A stretch of DNA of 64,000 nucleotides from the NCBI GenBank assembly GCA_002492525.1, contig DKZA01000008.1, positions 1-64,000 of the forward strand, given 5' to 3'. How positions within the stretch are numbered: position 1 is the stretch's first letter; each line of letters begins with the position of its first letter. Origin of the DNA: Lachnospiraceae bacterium UBA7086 (GTDB lineage Bacteria > Bacillota > Clostridia > Lachnospirales > Lachnospiraceae). Positions 45,541 through 54,762 of this stretch are shown here, piece by piece. Both the position numbers and the translations under genes were made by a program. The notes under the pieces were generated by a model. It saw only the letters and a program-made list of their open reading frames with translations, did no database searches and was not told the origin of the DNA.

Positions 45541-47514
45541 TTACTCTTCCGCAAGCTTAAACTGATCCACCAATGCTTTTAAGCTGGTTGCTTCGGCGGA
45601 AAGCTGCTCACTTGCCGCTGCGCTTTCCTGAGCGGTAGCACTGTTGCTCTGTACTACCACAGAAATCTGATTGATTCCCTCAGATACCTGTCCCACTGCA
45701 TCAGACTGTTCGTTGGAGACCGCAGCAATATTGTCGATGGAATCCACCACAGACTGGATGCTATTGACCACGCCGGTAAGAATCTCCGCCGTATTCTGAG
45801 CAACCTCCGTACCGGTATGTACTGCTTCCGTAGAGTTTGCGATGAGCACAGATGTATTCTGTGCTGCCTGTGCAGACTTTCCGGCCAGATTACGTACTTC
45901 CTCCGCAACTACGGCAAATCCCTTGCCGGCACTGCCCGCCCTGGCCGCTTCTACAGCCGCGTTCAACGCCAATATGTTAGTCTGGAAAGCAATATCATCT
46001 ATGGTTTTTAAAATCTTTTCAATCTCATCAGAGCTGGTCTGAATCTTATCCATAGCCTCCACCAGATTCTGCATCTTCTGATTACATAAAGAAACCTCTT
46101 TACCTGCCTGATGTGTCTTGCCCCGGACTTCCACCGCACCATTTGCAGTGCTCTTCGCCTGTTCGGAAATCTCGCTGACCCTTGCCGCCAATTCCTGTAC
46201 TGAACTAGCCTGCTGTGTCGTTCCCTGACTGAGTGACTGGGCACTTGCAGACAAGTGATCGCTGGCCATGGCAACCTCCTGTGCGGAATGATTGACCTGC
46301 CTCATGGCACTGCCAAGCTGCTCTTTCATATGACGCATGGAGAGCAGGATATTCCGGAAACTGCCCACATATATTTCTTCATGCTCAGTATGAACATCCA
46401 AATTCTGATTTGCCATCTCGTTTAACAAATAATCAATGTCACTTATAACCATACGCAGACCTTCCACCAAAGATGTGGTAGACCTTGCGAGTACGCCCGT
46501 CTCATCCTTGTTGTTAATCTGTGGCATGGGCGTATCCAGATCGCCTTCCACCAGCAGTTTCATCCGATTAACACATGCTTTCATGGGACTGCCGATATTA
46601 ACCGCCAGTACCAAGGCAATTACGATGGATACCAGAATAGAAATAACAATCACTGCAATATTCACAACCATGGCATCCCGCATAGCCCCCAGATAATTTA
46701 TCTGTGGTGCCGTAACCGCAATACTCCAGCCATCCGTATCATTAACGGGCGCATAGGCTGCAAACATTTCATCCTCACCGCTCGTGTAACTTCCGAATCC
46801 AACGTTTCCTGCACGCATATCTGCATGAATCGCCGCAAGTTCCTGGAGCGTCGGATCACTCTGCGCCTCAGTCTCTATATTCTGAACAGTGATCGTATCA
46901 AGCGTAATATCGGCAATCGTATCACCGGATTTATTAATCATATACGCTCTGCTGTTTTCTCCGATCTGAATGGCAGATACAATGTCATTTAAAAAAGTCT
47001 CTTTGGGAACAAAATAAACCACACCGACAATGGATGAGCCATAAGCCTCTTCTGCATAAATCGGCGCCGCAACCATAATGGACAATTCTCCTGTAATCTT
47101 ACTGATCAGCGGCTCTGATACATACACATTACCCTGCATGGCCTGACGCACATATTCACGGTCGGAATAATCCTTGCCGTCAAAAATGCTGATGCCGTTC
47201 ATAGCAATGATGTTTCCCCGCTGAAACCCATGCATAGCGACCCGCTCATCAATAATAGCCCGTTTTTCTTCCAAAGGCACGTCCTGGTCAGCTAACTGAG
47301 AAATATGGCCTGCATCCATAACCACATTCTTATATGCCATTAATTCCTGCTCTACACGTCCTGCCGCCAGAACTGCCGTCTCACTCATCATCTGTTCCAC
47401 GGTAGACATAGTACTGTTATAATTCAGTATGATACTGGACAATCCGGATGCAATCAGTCCTATCAGGACCGTTAAAATAAGACATACGGTAATCTTAGTC
47501 CGAATACTTTTCAT
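45541..47514 (-). CDS. Methyl-accepting chemotaxis protein, double Cache sensor
   Basis: A 657-residue chemoreceptor. Helix 1 (residues 8-30) and helix 2 (about 280-302) enclose a dCache domain with DREYVRQAMQGNVYVSEPL and APIYAEEAYGSSIVGVVYF. HAMP follows (NIGSPMKACVNRMKLLVEGDL), then the signalling domain with the tip NILALNAAVEAARAGSAGKG. It lies 12 bases upstream of the esterase gene and appears to lead the xylan operon, so its ligand may be a xylan-derived sugar; this is inferred from position only. Confidence 0.93.
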   Translation of the reverse strand: MKSIRTKITVCLILTVLIGLIASGLSSIILNYNSTMSTVEQMMSETAVLAAGRVEQELMAYKNVVMDAGHISQLADQDVPLEEKRAIIDERVAMHGFQRGNIIAMNGISIFDGKDYSDREYVRQAMQGNVYVSEPLISKITGELSIMVAAPIYAEEAYGSSIVGVVYFVPKETFLNDIVSAIQIGENSRAYMINKSGDTIADITLDTITVQNIETEAQSDPTLQELAAIHADMRAGNVGFGSYTSGEDEMFAAYAPVNDTDGWSIAVTAPQINYLGAMRDAMVVNIAVIVISILVSIVIALVLAVNIGSPMKACVNRMKLLVEGDLDTPMPQINNKDETGVLARSTTSLVEGLRMVISDIDYLLNEMANQNLDVHTEHEEIYVGSFRNILLSMRHMKEQLGSAMRQVNHSAQEVAMASDHLSASAQSLSQGTTQQASSVQELAARVSEISEQAKSTANGAVEVRGKTHQAGKEVSLCNQKMQNLVEAMDKIQTSSDEIEKILKTIDDIAFQTNILALNAAVEAARAGSAGKGFAVVAEEVRNLAGKSAQAAQNTSVLIANSTEAVHTGTEVAQNTAEILTGVVNSIQSVVDSIDNIAAVSNEQSDAVGQVSEGINQISVVVQSNSATAQESAAASEQLSAEATSLKALVDQFKLAEE

Positions 47515-47570
47515 CTTCTTTCCCCCTGCCTGTCATTAATTATAATAATACCGTCAACTGCAAAGACACT

Positions 47571-47616
47571 AAAAAGGGATTTCAAAGGAAGCCCTTTCCC
47601 CTGATACCCCTTTTTA
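47571..47616 (-). terminator. Terminator after tpiA
   Basis: On the minus strand AAAAAGGG and CCCTTTTT pair around an inner AAAGG/CCTTT stem, with a short T-run after it. Confidence 0.7.
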
Positions 47617-47652
47617 TCCTATTCAAAACATGATAGTTTTTACAAATACCTT

Positions 47653-48402
47653 TTATTTATAATTGACGATCTTGCCAAAGTCAGCCTTCAAAGAAGCGCC
47701 GCCTACAAGGCCGCCGTCAATATCCGGCTGTGCAAAGAGTTCTGCCGCATTACCTGCGTTCACAGATCCGCCGTACTGGATACGTACTGCCTCTGCAGTA
47801 GCTGCATCGTACATTTCTGCGATACAATCACGGATACCCTTACATACTTCTTCTGCCTGCTCAGTGGTAGCAGTCTTGCCGGTACCGATTGCCCAGATAG
47901 GTTCATAGGCGATTACCATACCCTTTACCTGATCGGCAGTGATATCCGCCAGGTCAGATTTGATCTGTAATCTGATCCAATCCATGGTCACACCCAGTTC
48001 TCTCTGCTCTAAGGTCTCGCCACAGCAAAGAATCGGAACAAGTCCGGCCTCCAAAGCCTTCTTAACTTTCTTATTCAGAAGCACGTCATCTTCCTTGAAG
48101 TAATCACGTCTCTCCGAATGACCGATGATCACATATTTCACGCCTGCATCTACTAACATAGCTGCAGAAATCTCACCCGTATATGCTCCTTTTTCCTCAA
48201 AATACATATTCTCAGCACCAACTTCCACATTGGTACCTTTCACGGCTTCTACAACAGGTACGATATCCACCGCAGGAACACAGTACACTACATCCACATC
48301 GTCAGACTTTACCAGATCTTTTAACTCTGCACATAACTTTACTGCCTCACTGGGTGTCATATTCATCTTCCAGTTACCGGCCACAATTTTCTTTCTTGCC
48401 AT
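47653..48402 (-). CDS. tpiA: Triose-phosphate isomerase
   Basis: It interconverts dihydroxyacetone phosphate and glyceraldehyde-3-phosphate in glycolysis. 249 residues from the ATG at 48402, with GAGGA upstream. The phosphate-site Lys in GNWKMN, the catalytic His in IGHSERR and the catalytic Glu in AYEPIWAIGTG are all there. It is the third gene of the gap-pgk-tpi series, separated from pgk by a 166-base region with tandem repeats. Confidence 0.98.
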   Translation of the reverse strand: MARKKIVAGNWKMNMTPSEAVKLCAELKDLVKSDDVDVVYCVPAVDIVPVVEAVKGTNVEVGAENMYFEEKGAYTGEISAAMLVDAGVKYVIIGHSERRDYFKEDDVLLNKKVKKALEAGLVPILCCGETLEQRELGVTMDWIRLQIKSDLADITADQVKGMVIAYEPIWAIGTGKTATTEQAEEVCKGIRDCIAEMYDAATAEAVRIQYGGSVNAGNAAELFAQPDIDGGLVGGASLKADFGKIVNYK

Positions 48403-48446
48403 GTCATCCTCATTTCTGCGCAATTATACGCTAATATATTTACTGT

Positions 48447-48547
48447 GGTTCGCCCTCAAACGCATCTCCGTCAAGCCATGCCGAGGTTCGCCCTTCTAAC
48501 GCTTCTCCGCTATGCCATGCCGAGGTTCGCCCTTAAGCGAACCTCGC
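48447..48547. repeat. Tandem repeat between tpiA and pgk, 38/39-bp units
   Basis: Unit 1 (48447-48484), unit 2 (48485-48523) and a partial third (48524-48547) all begin GGTTCGCCCT. Units 1 and 2 share CTCCG and end GCCATGCCGA. The third ends with GCGAACCTCGC, which pairs back to the repeat start to make a strong hairpin. AATCGAGC/GCTCGATT at 48548-48566 adds a second one. Confidence 0.75.
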
Positions 48548-48568
48548 AATCGAGCTTTGCTCGATTTC

Positions 48569-49792
48569 TCATTTGTCGTCCGCTGCTACTACACCAGGAA
48601 GCTCCTTACCCTCTAAGAATTCAAGAGAAGCACCGCCGCCCGTGGAGATATGGGACATCTTATCTGCGAAACCAAGCTGGTTGCAGGCTGCCGCAGAGTC
48701 GCCGCCACCGATAATCGTAGTAGCATCTGTCTCAGCCAGTGCCTTTGCCACTGCAATAGTACCTTTTGCCAGAGTAGGATTCTCAAACACGCCCATAGGA
48801 CCATTCCAAACAACTGTCTTAGCAGACTTCACAGCATTGGCAAATAACTCCTGCGTCTTAGGACCGATATCCAGACCTTCCTTATCAGCCGGTATCTTGT
48901 CAGCGTCAACATACTCTACATCAACAGGACCGTCAATAGGATCCGGGAAAGCCGAAGCCACACCAGTGTCAATGGGCAGTAAGAGCTGTTTGCCGAGCTT
49001 CTCAGCCTTCTCCATCATCTCTTTACAATAATCAATCTTCTCATCATCTACCAAAGAGTTACCAATCTCATACCCTTTTGCCTTTAAGAAAGTGAAGGCC
49101 ATGCCGCCGCCGATGATAAGTGTATCGCACTTCTCCAGCAGGTTATTGATAACGTTCAGTTTATCAGCTACTTTCGCACCGCCCAAAATTGCCACGAAAG
49201 GTCTTACCGGATTCTCTACTGCATTGCCGAGGAAATCAATCTCTTTCTGCATCAGATAACCAACTGCACACTCGCCGCCCTTTGCACGTACCACATCTGT
49301 CACACCTGCCACAGAAGCATGTGCTCTGTGAGAAGAACCAAAGGCATCACATACATAAACATCACACAGATCTGCCAGTTCTTTGCTGAACTCCTCTCCG
49401 TTCTTGGTCTCTTCCTTGCCACGGAAACGGGTATTCTGAAGAAGTACCACATCGCCTTCCTGCATATCTGCAACTGCCTTTGTTGCCGCCTCACCGGTTA
49501 CGTTGTAATCGGATACAAAATTTACAGGTTTGCCTAATTTCTCAGAAAGTCTTTCCGCCACAGGTGCCAGAGACTCCCCTTCGTTAGGGCCGTTCTTTAC
49601 TTTACCAAGATGAGAGCACAGAATCACTTTGCCGCCGTCATCAAGCAGTTTCTTGATTGTGGGAAGTGCTGCCACGATACGGGTCTCATCTGTGATTTTG
49701 CCTTCTTTCAAAGGTACGTTAAAATCGCATCTTACGAGAACTCGTTTTCCCTTAACATTAAGATCGTCTACAGATTTTTTGTTTAATGACAT
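48569..49792 (-). CDS. pgk: Phosphoglycerate kinase
   Basis: It makes ATP from 1,3-bisphosphoglycerate. 407 residues. RCDFNVPLK near residue 22, FGSSHRAHASVAGV, the hinge and nucleotide region GGGMAFTFLKAKG, and GGGDSAAACNQLG at the end are diagnostic. AGGAGG lies before the ATG. Second gene of the glycolytic series. Confidence 0.98.
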   Translation of the reverse strand: MSLNKKSVDDLNVKGKRVLVRCDFNVPLKEGKITDETRIVAALPTIKKLLDDGGKVILCSHLGKVKNGPNEGESLAPVAERLSEKLGKPVNFVSDYNVTGEAATKAVADMQEGDVVLLQNTRFRGKEETKNGEEFSKELADLCDVYVCDAFGSSHRAHASVAGVTDVVRAKGGECAVGYLMQKEIDFLGNAVENPVRPFVAILGGAKVADKLNVINNLLEKCDTLIIGGGMAFTFLKAKGYEIGNSLVDDEKIDYCKEMMEKAEKLGKQLLLPIDTGVASAFPDPIDGPVDVEYVDADKIPADKEGLDIGPKTQELFANAVKSAKTVVWNGPMGVFENPTLAKGTIAVAKALAETDATTIIGGGDSAAACNQLGFADKMSHISTGGGASLEFLEGKELPGVVAADDK

Positions 49793-49885
49793 GTCTTAAA
49801 CCTCCTAATATTATATTAACTACAAGAGACCCGGCCCAACGGCCGAGCCTCTCCATAAACCATAAATACTTTACATTTCTCATTC

Positions 49886-49907
49886 CGAGGTTGCGAAGCA
49901 ATCCTCG
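49886..49907. repeat. Short palindrome, inverted copy of the repeat family
   Basis: CGAGGTTGCGAAGCAATCCTCG is a hairpin of the same design as the others (GAGG-YYGC-GAA-GCRR-TYCTC), in the opposite orientation. A further AATTCCGAAGGAATT palindrome follows at 49915. Confidence 0.45.
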
Positions 49908-49937
49908 TAAAGATAATTCCGAAGGAATTTTCTTTTT

Positions 49938-50939
49938 TTACTTTAATTCAGAGAAATACTTGATTGTACGAACCATCTGGGAAGTATAGCTGTTCTCATT
50001 GTCATACCAGGAAACTACCTGTACCAGATTGTCTGCGCCAACCATTGTCTGTGTTGCATCGAAGATAGAACCATAGGTGCTGCCTACGATATCGGAAGAA
50101 ACGATTTCATCCTCATTGTAGCCGAAGGACTCTGTAGCTGCTGCCTTCATTGCTGCATTGATCTCTTCCTTGGTAACGGACTTCTCTACGGTTGCAACCA
50201 GGATTGTGGTGGAACCTGTAGGAGTAGGAACACGCTGTGCGGAACCGATCAGCTTACCGTTCAACTCAGGAATAACAAGGCCGATAGCCTTTGCAGCGCC
50301 TGTGCTGTTAGGAACGATGTTCACTGCGCCTGCACGGGATCTTCTTAAGTCACCCTTTCTCTGAGGGCCGTCAAGAATCATCTGATCGCCTGTGTACGCA
50401 TGAATTGTGCTCATGATACCGGATTTGATGCCAGCCAGATCATTTAAAGCCTTTGCCATAGGAGCAAGGCAGTTTGTTGTACAGGAAGCTGCAGAAATAA
50501 TCGTATCAGAAGCTTTCAGTGTCTCATGGTTTACATTGTATACGATAGTCGGAAGATCGTTGCCTGCAGGAGCAGAGATAACAACTTTTCTAGCGCCGGC
50601 ATTGATGTGTGCCTGTGCCTTCTCTTTGCTGGTATAGAAACCGGAGCACTCTAAAACAACGTCAACCTTAAGTTCGCCCCAAGGACAGTTATTTGCATCG
50701 GGCTCTTTGTAGATTTTTAATGTCTTACCATCAACTGTGATGGTGTCTTCCCCAGCGGATACTGTGTCAGCCAAAGCATACTTACCCTGGGAAGAATCAT
50801 ATTTTAACAAGTGTGCCAACATCTTAGGGCTTGTTAAATCGTTGATTGCTACTACTTCATATCCTTCTGCCCCGAACATCTGTCTGAACGCAAGACGACC
50901 GATACGGCCAAAACCATTAATTGCTACTCTTACTGCCAT
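49938..50939 (-). CDS. gap: Glyceraldehyde-3-phosphate dehydrogenase, NAD type
   Basis: A glycolytic oxidation enzyme. 333 residues. The NAD-binding start VAINGFGRIGRLAFR and the catalytic Cys in SAASCTTNCLAP are intact, and Asp near residue 33 (INDLTS) indicates NAD rather than NADP preference. TAGGAGGGAC gives the ribosome site. First gene of the series with pgk and tpiA; its leader has alternative hairpins (50974-51042). Confidence 0.98.
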   Translation of the reverse strand: MAVRVAINGFGRIGRLAFRQMFGAEGYEVVAINDLTSPKMLAHLLKYDSSQGKYALADTVSAGEDTITVDGKTLKIYKEPDANNCPWGELKVDVVLECSGFYTSKEKAQAHINAGARKVVISAPAGNDLPTIVYNVNHETLKASDTIISAASCTTNCLAPMAKALNDLAGIKSGIMSTIHAYTGDQMILDGPQRKGDLRRSRAGAVNIVPNSTGAAKAIGLVIPELNGKLIGSAQRVPTPTGSTTILVATVEKSVTKEEINAAMKAAATESFGYNEDEIVSSDIVGSTYGSIFDATQTMVGADNLVQVVSWYDNENSYTSQMVRTIKYFSELK

Positions 50940-50973
50940 TTTTTAGTCCCTCCTAAATAATGTTTTTTATATA

Positions 50974-51042
50974 ATTTTACCCCGCCGTATGCGTAGCATA
51001 CACATAGGATTGGTAAAATTTAGTCAGCAAATTCATTTTACC
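50974..51042 (-). promoter_or_regulatory. gap leader with mutually exclusive hairpins
   Basis: On the minus strand GGTAAAAT (51035-51042), ATTTTACC (51012-51019) and GGTAAAAT (50974-50981) occur in order. The middle arm can pair with either side. A GTATGC/GCATAC hairpin sits inside the second option. No clear terminator follows. Confidence 0.45.
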
Positions 51043-51103
51043 CAATTTGTCCTAAAAATTCAAGACGTAAATTGAAAATAATAGTAAAATAATCGGAAAC
51101 TCT

Positions 51104-52855
51104 TTAGTAGCATTTCCGCAGATCATCAAACTTCACTACCGGCTCCTTTCCAAAGGATGTGAGGCTTCCATAGAATTTCACCGCAAATCCGCTGCCATCC
51201 TCATTAACGGTCAGATTCGCTTCCCGTTCCTGCAGGAAATAATAGGCATTGCCCACTGTAATCCAGCGGGCCGGTATGATCGCGCCATGATAATATTCCA
51301 CATACTCGTATGTGGGAATATAAAATCTGCAAAGCCTCTCTCCCGTAACCGGATCATACACCTCATGCCAGTCTCCGTCATCATTGACCAACCGTTCACA
51401 AAACTTTTCGTATTCCGCTCCCCATTCCCTGTATTGCTCCGTTGTAATATTCCAGGATTCATACTGGAACATGTAAATCATATAGTTGTTCCGAAGCTTT
51501 GCAGCTAGTTCCGATGCCTCCATGTCCCGAAGGTCATATATCTGCGAATCAAAGGAAGCAAGATCGAACACACTGCCATACAGCAGAACCTGAGGGAACA
51601 GGACGCTCTCCGTATAAACTGCGACTTCGGGAATCATTTGCAGTTCTTCCTGTTCCCGGAACATCTTCTCCACATTTTCACAGAAACTGTCAATCTGATC
51701 AATGTCCGGATAAAATAGGGTGTTGTATATATTCCGTTGTCTGCCGCCGTAGGGTTCCTCCTCATCCGCCGTCCAGCCGGCATCCAGACCATACTGCGAA
51801 GCATAATAGGCAAACAGCTGCTGTTTATAATCCTCCGTTACCCGACGAGTCTTTTTGCCCTCTACATACCTGTGCTCCACCTTCGCGGTAATGACCAGAT
51901 CCGGATGCGCCGAAGCATACATCGTATAGCTGGAACTGCCGTCGTTTTCATCCGGCTGCCGCTCGGGCTCAGAAAACGAAGTATAAGGATACTGTCCGGC
52001 CATATAGTCCATTAAGAATCTGCAGTCGTTTCCTTTCTGTCTGTAATGATTCACAGAAACTATAATACAGATCACTGCAAAGACTGCAACGGCAATTCCT
52101 GCAAAAATATGTATTTTTTTCTCATGCCTTACAGCCTGCGCCTTATCCTTCGCATTTTTCTGCTGTTTCACAAAGGCCTGGTGCAAACACTGGTAGAGCC
52201 GTTTCCGGTCTCCCTGAAAAGTATTTTCTTCCTCTCCGTCCTGAAATCCGTAGGCATCCCAGAACAACATCTTTGCCTCATCGAGTCCGTAAAAAAACTT
52301 ATGCTCCATCTCCTCTGCCAGCACATGCAGTATGCGGGCATGAAATTTGATATTCTGAAACGCCTCTGAGGCCAGATACTCCCGCCACCAGGCCATGCCT
52401 TCCGGATTGCGGTACGGTCCTTTAAATTCCTGCCAGTTTTTGATAAAAGCATCAACAAGCTTCTGCTGCTTTTCCTGATTGTCCGCAAAATAAGTGAGGA
52501 GCTCTTCTTCCTCCTGCCCGCTTTCCTGGCCTATGTCTCTTTCCTCTGCGTTTCTTTCCTCTGTGTCTCTTTCGTCTGTGTCCCTTTCCTCTGTGTTCCT
52601 TTCGTCCCTGCTCTCACCGTTTTCTCCTTCGGCATCCTCGTCCGTAAATACATCCCTGTCCAAAAACAGGCTTTGTCTGTTTCCTAGGGAAACAAATTCC
52701 GCGTATTCAAGCGCCGCCTGGTAAGCCTCATGAAGCACTTTAAACTCCTCCGGTTTCTCTTCCGGATGAATCTCTCTGGTCCTGGCCGCATAAGCTCTTT
52801 TGATTGATTTCTTATCGGAAGTACGGGAAATGCCTAATATTGTCCAAATATTCAT
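51104..52855 (-). CDS. J-domain-like membrane protein (DjlC-like partner of HscC)
   Basis: 583 residues. Residues 1-55 are a J-domain-like helical hairpin (WTILGISRTSDKKSIKRAYA), but the key HPD is HPE at 30-32. A pentapeptide repeat rich in Glu/Arg/Asp follows (about residues 83-107). One membrane helix (IFAGIAVAVFAVICIIVSV) is near 248-266, and an extracytoplasmic region of about 310 residues with several Trp/Tyr-rich stretches ends the protein. It lies 28 bases after an HscC-like Hsp70 gene. In E. coli, HscC is encoded near membrane J proteins DjlB/DjlC, so this looks like the same pair. Confidence 0.75.
   Translation of the reverse strand: MNIWTILGISRTSDKKSIKRAYAARTREIHPEEKPEEFKVLHEAYQAALEYAEFVSLGNRQSLFLDRDVFTDEDAEGENGESRDERNTEERDTDERDTEERNAEERDIGQESGQEEEELLTYFADNQEKQQKLVDAFIKNWQEFKGPYRNPEGMAWWREYLASEAFQNIKFHARILHVLAEEMEHKFFYGLDEAKMLFWDAYGFQDGEEENTFQGDRKRLYQCLHQAFVKQQKNAKDKAQAVRHEKKIHIFAGIAVAVFAVICIIVSVNHYRQKGNDCRFLMDYMAGQYPYTSFSEPERQPDENDGSSSYTMYASAHPDLVITAKVEHRYVEGKKTRRVTEDYKQQLFAYYASQYGLDAGWTADEEEPYGGRQRNIYNTLFYPDIDQIDSFCENVEKMFREQEELQMIPEVAVYTESVLFPQVLLYGSVFDLASFDSQIYDLRDMEASELAAKLRNNYMIYMFQYESWNITTEQYREWGAEYEKFCERLVNDDGDWHEVYDPVTGERLCRFYIPTYEYVEYYHGAIIPARWITVGNAYYFLQEREANLTVNEDGSGFAVKFYGSLTSFGKEPVVKFDDLRKCY
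52535..52609. repeat. Five 15-bp tandem repeats inside the J-like gene
   Basis: Units at 52535, 52550, 52565, 52580 and 52595 follow GTYYCTTTCSTCTGT with few changes. They encode in-frame pentapeptides of the form TEERD, so number changes keep the frame. Confidence 0.75.
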
Positions 52856-52883
52856 TCTCTTCTATCCCTATCGTTGTTTCTCT

Positions 52884-54560
52884 TTAAAGCCCTTCCAGCC
52901 GGTCAAAAATTTCCTGTGCCTCTTTCAGACATCTGCGCATTTCCTGATCATTGCCGCCCACAATCGTCTGCTGAATCTTCTGCATTACCAAGACCACCTG
53001 CTGCCGTCTTGCCCCCGTCATCTGGGCAAACAGCCGCTCGCCTCTTGCCAATACCACCTTCGTCCTGATGCCGCCGCAGGGCATCATCTTATAAGCCTTT
53101 AGTTCTTCCAGGCGGCGGTTTAATTCTTCCTCCGACAGCCGCACGCTTTCACTGGTCAACACCTTCCTTTTCATCTGCTTCAACTGTCGGTCCATAACCT
53201 CTACTTCCAGGATTCCGTTGAGATCATAGGAAAAACGCACTTCCAGACATGCCTCCCCTTTGCTCACCGGCATGATCTCCATCTCAACAGCGCCCAGTTT
53301 CAGATTCTCGTTACAGTAAAACGACTCCCCCTGATAAATACCGACGACAATCTTCCTCTGATAGTCATAGGCATTTGTATAGTAAGCTTTTTTGGAACAA
53401 GGCAGTATACTGTTGCGCTCTATCACCGCAGACATGACCGGATTATCATTGTCTGCATAATTTACCACATTCGTACCCAGGGTAAAGGGACAAATATCTG
53501 TCAAAACCAGATCTTTGACATCCTCCTTCCGCTCTTTGATGCCGGCATAGATTCCCACACCCATGGCAACCACTTCGTCCGGTGAAGCAATGATACGCGG
53601 TCTGCGCTTCAACAGCGTCTGAAGATAGAGCGCCACCACCGGCATCTTGGAGGAACCTCCTACCAGAACAATTTCGTCTATCTCTTCCATTGACCGGGCA
53701 CTGTCCCGCAGCGCACTCTCCACCACCTGGCTGATACGATCAAACAAATCCTGCCCCAGACCGGCCAGCACAAGATTATTGAAGGGCATCTTCTTATCTT
53801 CCGCCTCCCAGACAAGTTCTGCCTCATCCTGTCTGCTCAGTTCCTGTTTGCACTTTTCACAAAGCCGCAGCAGGGAAGATCTTTTCTGACTGTCCAGTCC
53901 TTCATAATCCATCTGATGATGGGCGCAGAAGCTGCGGGCAATGATCTCGTCAAAATCATCACCGCCCAGTCGGTTATCCCCGCTGACGGCAACAATCTCT
54001 ATGATATTGTCAAAATAATCTACCACCGATACGTCCAGCGTCCCGCCGCCAAAGTCAAATACCAGATAACTTCCCTCATCTTCCCCACTGATGCGGCTGG
54101 CCGCCAGCGCCGCGGCCGAAGGCTCATTGACAAGACGCTCTACATGGATTCCCGCCAGTTTACCCGCTTCCTTAGTGGCATACCTTTGGTTGTCATTAAA
54201 ATATGCAGGAACACTGATCACGGCCTCCGTCACTTCTTCTCCCAGAAACCGCTGCGCATCTTCCTTCAGCTGCCGCAGGACAAAAGAAGATAATTCCTGG
54301 GGCGTGAAGGAATTTCCCGTCAGGGTAAATACCTTATTTGTTCCCATATAACGTTTAAAGGAAGCGGCCGACGCCTCCGGATGTGAGATCAGCCTCTCTT
54401 TTGCCACCGCTCCCACACAAATTTCACCATTTTCATCCACACTGACCACACTGGGCGTCAATGTCTCTCCTAAAGAATTGGGAACCAGAACCGGTCTGCC
54501 TTCCTGACAGACACAGGCCAGACTGTTGGTCGTTCCCAAATCAATTCCGATAATTGCCAT
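52884..54560 (-). CDS. hscC: HscC-type Hsp70 chaperone
   Basis: 558 residues, short for DnaK (about 610-640) and matching E. coli HscC (about 556). The ATPase domain is complete: GIDLGTTNSLACV, the phosphate loop FDFGGGTLDVSV near 180, and VLVGGSSKMP near 310. The substrate domain lacks most of the C-terminal lid. The HscC-type is also suggested by the J-like gene downstream. Cytoplasmic. It has no CIRCE, so heat induction through HrcA is not expected. The alternative is a second, truncated DnaK paralogue. Confidence 0.83.
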   Translation of the reverse strand: MAIIGIDLGTTNSLACVCQEGRPVLVPNSLGETLTPSVVSVDENGEICVGAVAKERLISHPEASAASFKRYMGTNKVFTLTGNSFTPQELSSFVLRQLKEDAQRFLGEEVTEAVISVPAYFNDNQRYATKEAGKLAGIHVERLVNEPSAAALAASRISGEDEGSYLVFDFGGGTLDVSVVDYFDNIIEIVAVSGDNRLGGDDFDEIIARSFCAHHQMDYEGLDSQKRSSLLRLCEKCKQELSRQDEAELVWEAEDKKMPFNNLVLAGLGQDLFDRISQVVESALRDSARSMEEIDEIVLVGGSSKMPVVALYLQTLLKRRPRIIASPDEVVAMGVGIYAGIKERKEDVKDLVLTDICPFTLGTNVVNYADNDNPVMSAVIERNSILPCSKKAYYTNAYDYQRKIVVGIYQGESFYCNENLKLGAVEMEIMPVSKGEACLEVRFSYDLNGILEVEVMDRQLKQMKRKVLTSESVRLSEEELNRRLEELKAYKMMPCGGIRTKVVLARGERLFAQMTGARRQQVVLVMQKIQQTIVGGNDQEMRRCLKEAQEIFDRLEGL

Positions 54561-54762
54561 GACAGGCCTCCGTTATCCTTCCCACTCTCAAGCAAATCAC
54601 TTGTTTCTACCAGCTTCTTCTTGATTATATACAGTTACAATCCATAAGTCAAAAATATATCGTAAAAACATTTCTCGCCAGACATTGTATTTCCCTGCCG
54701 CATCTACTATACTGAAATACAAAGCACGATTTCACAGCCATTATGAACGAAAGGAGCTATCC

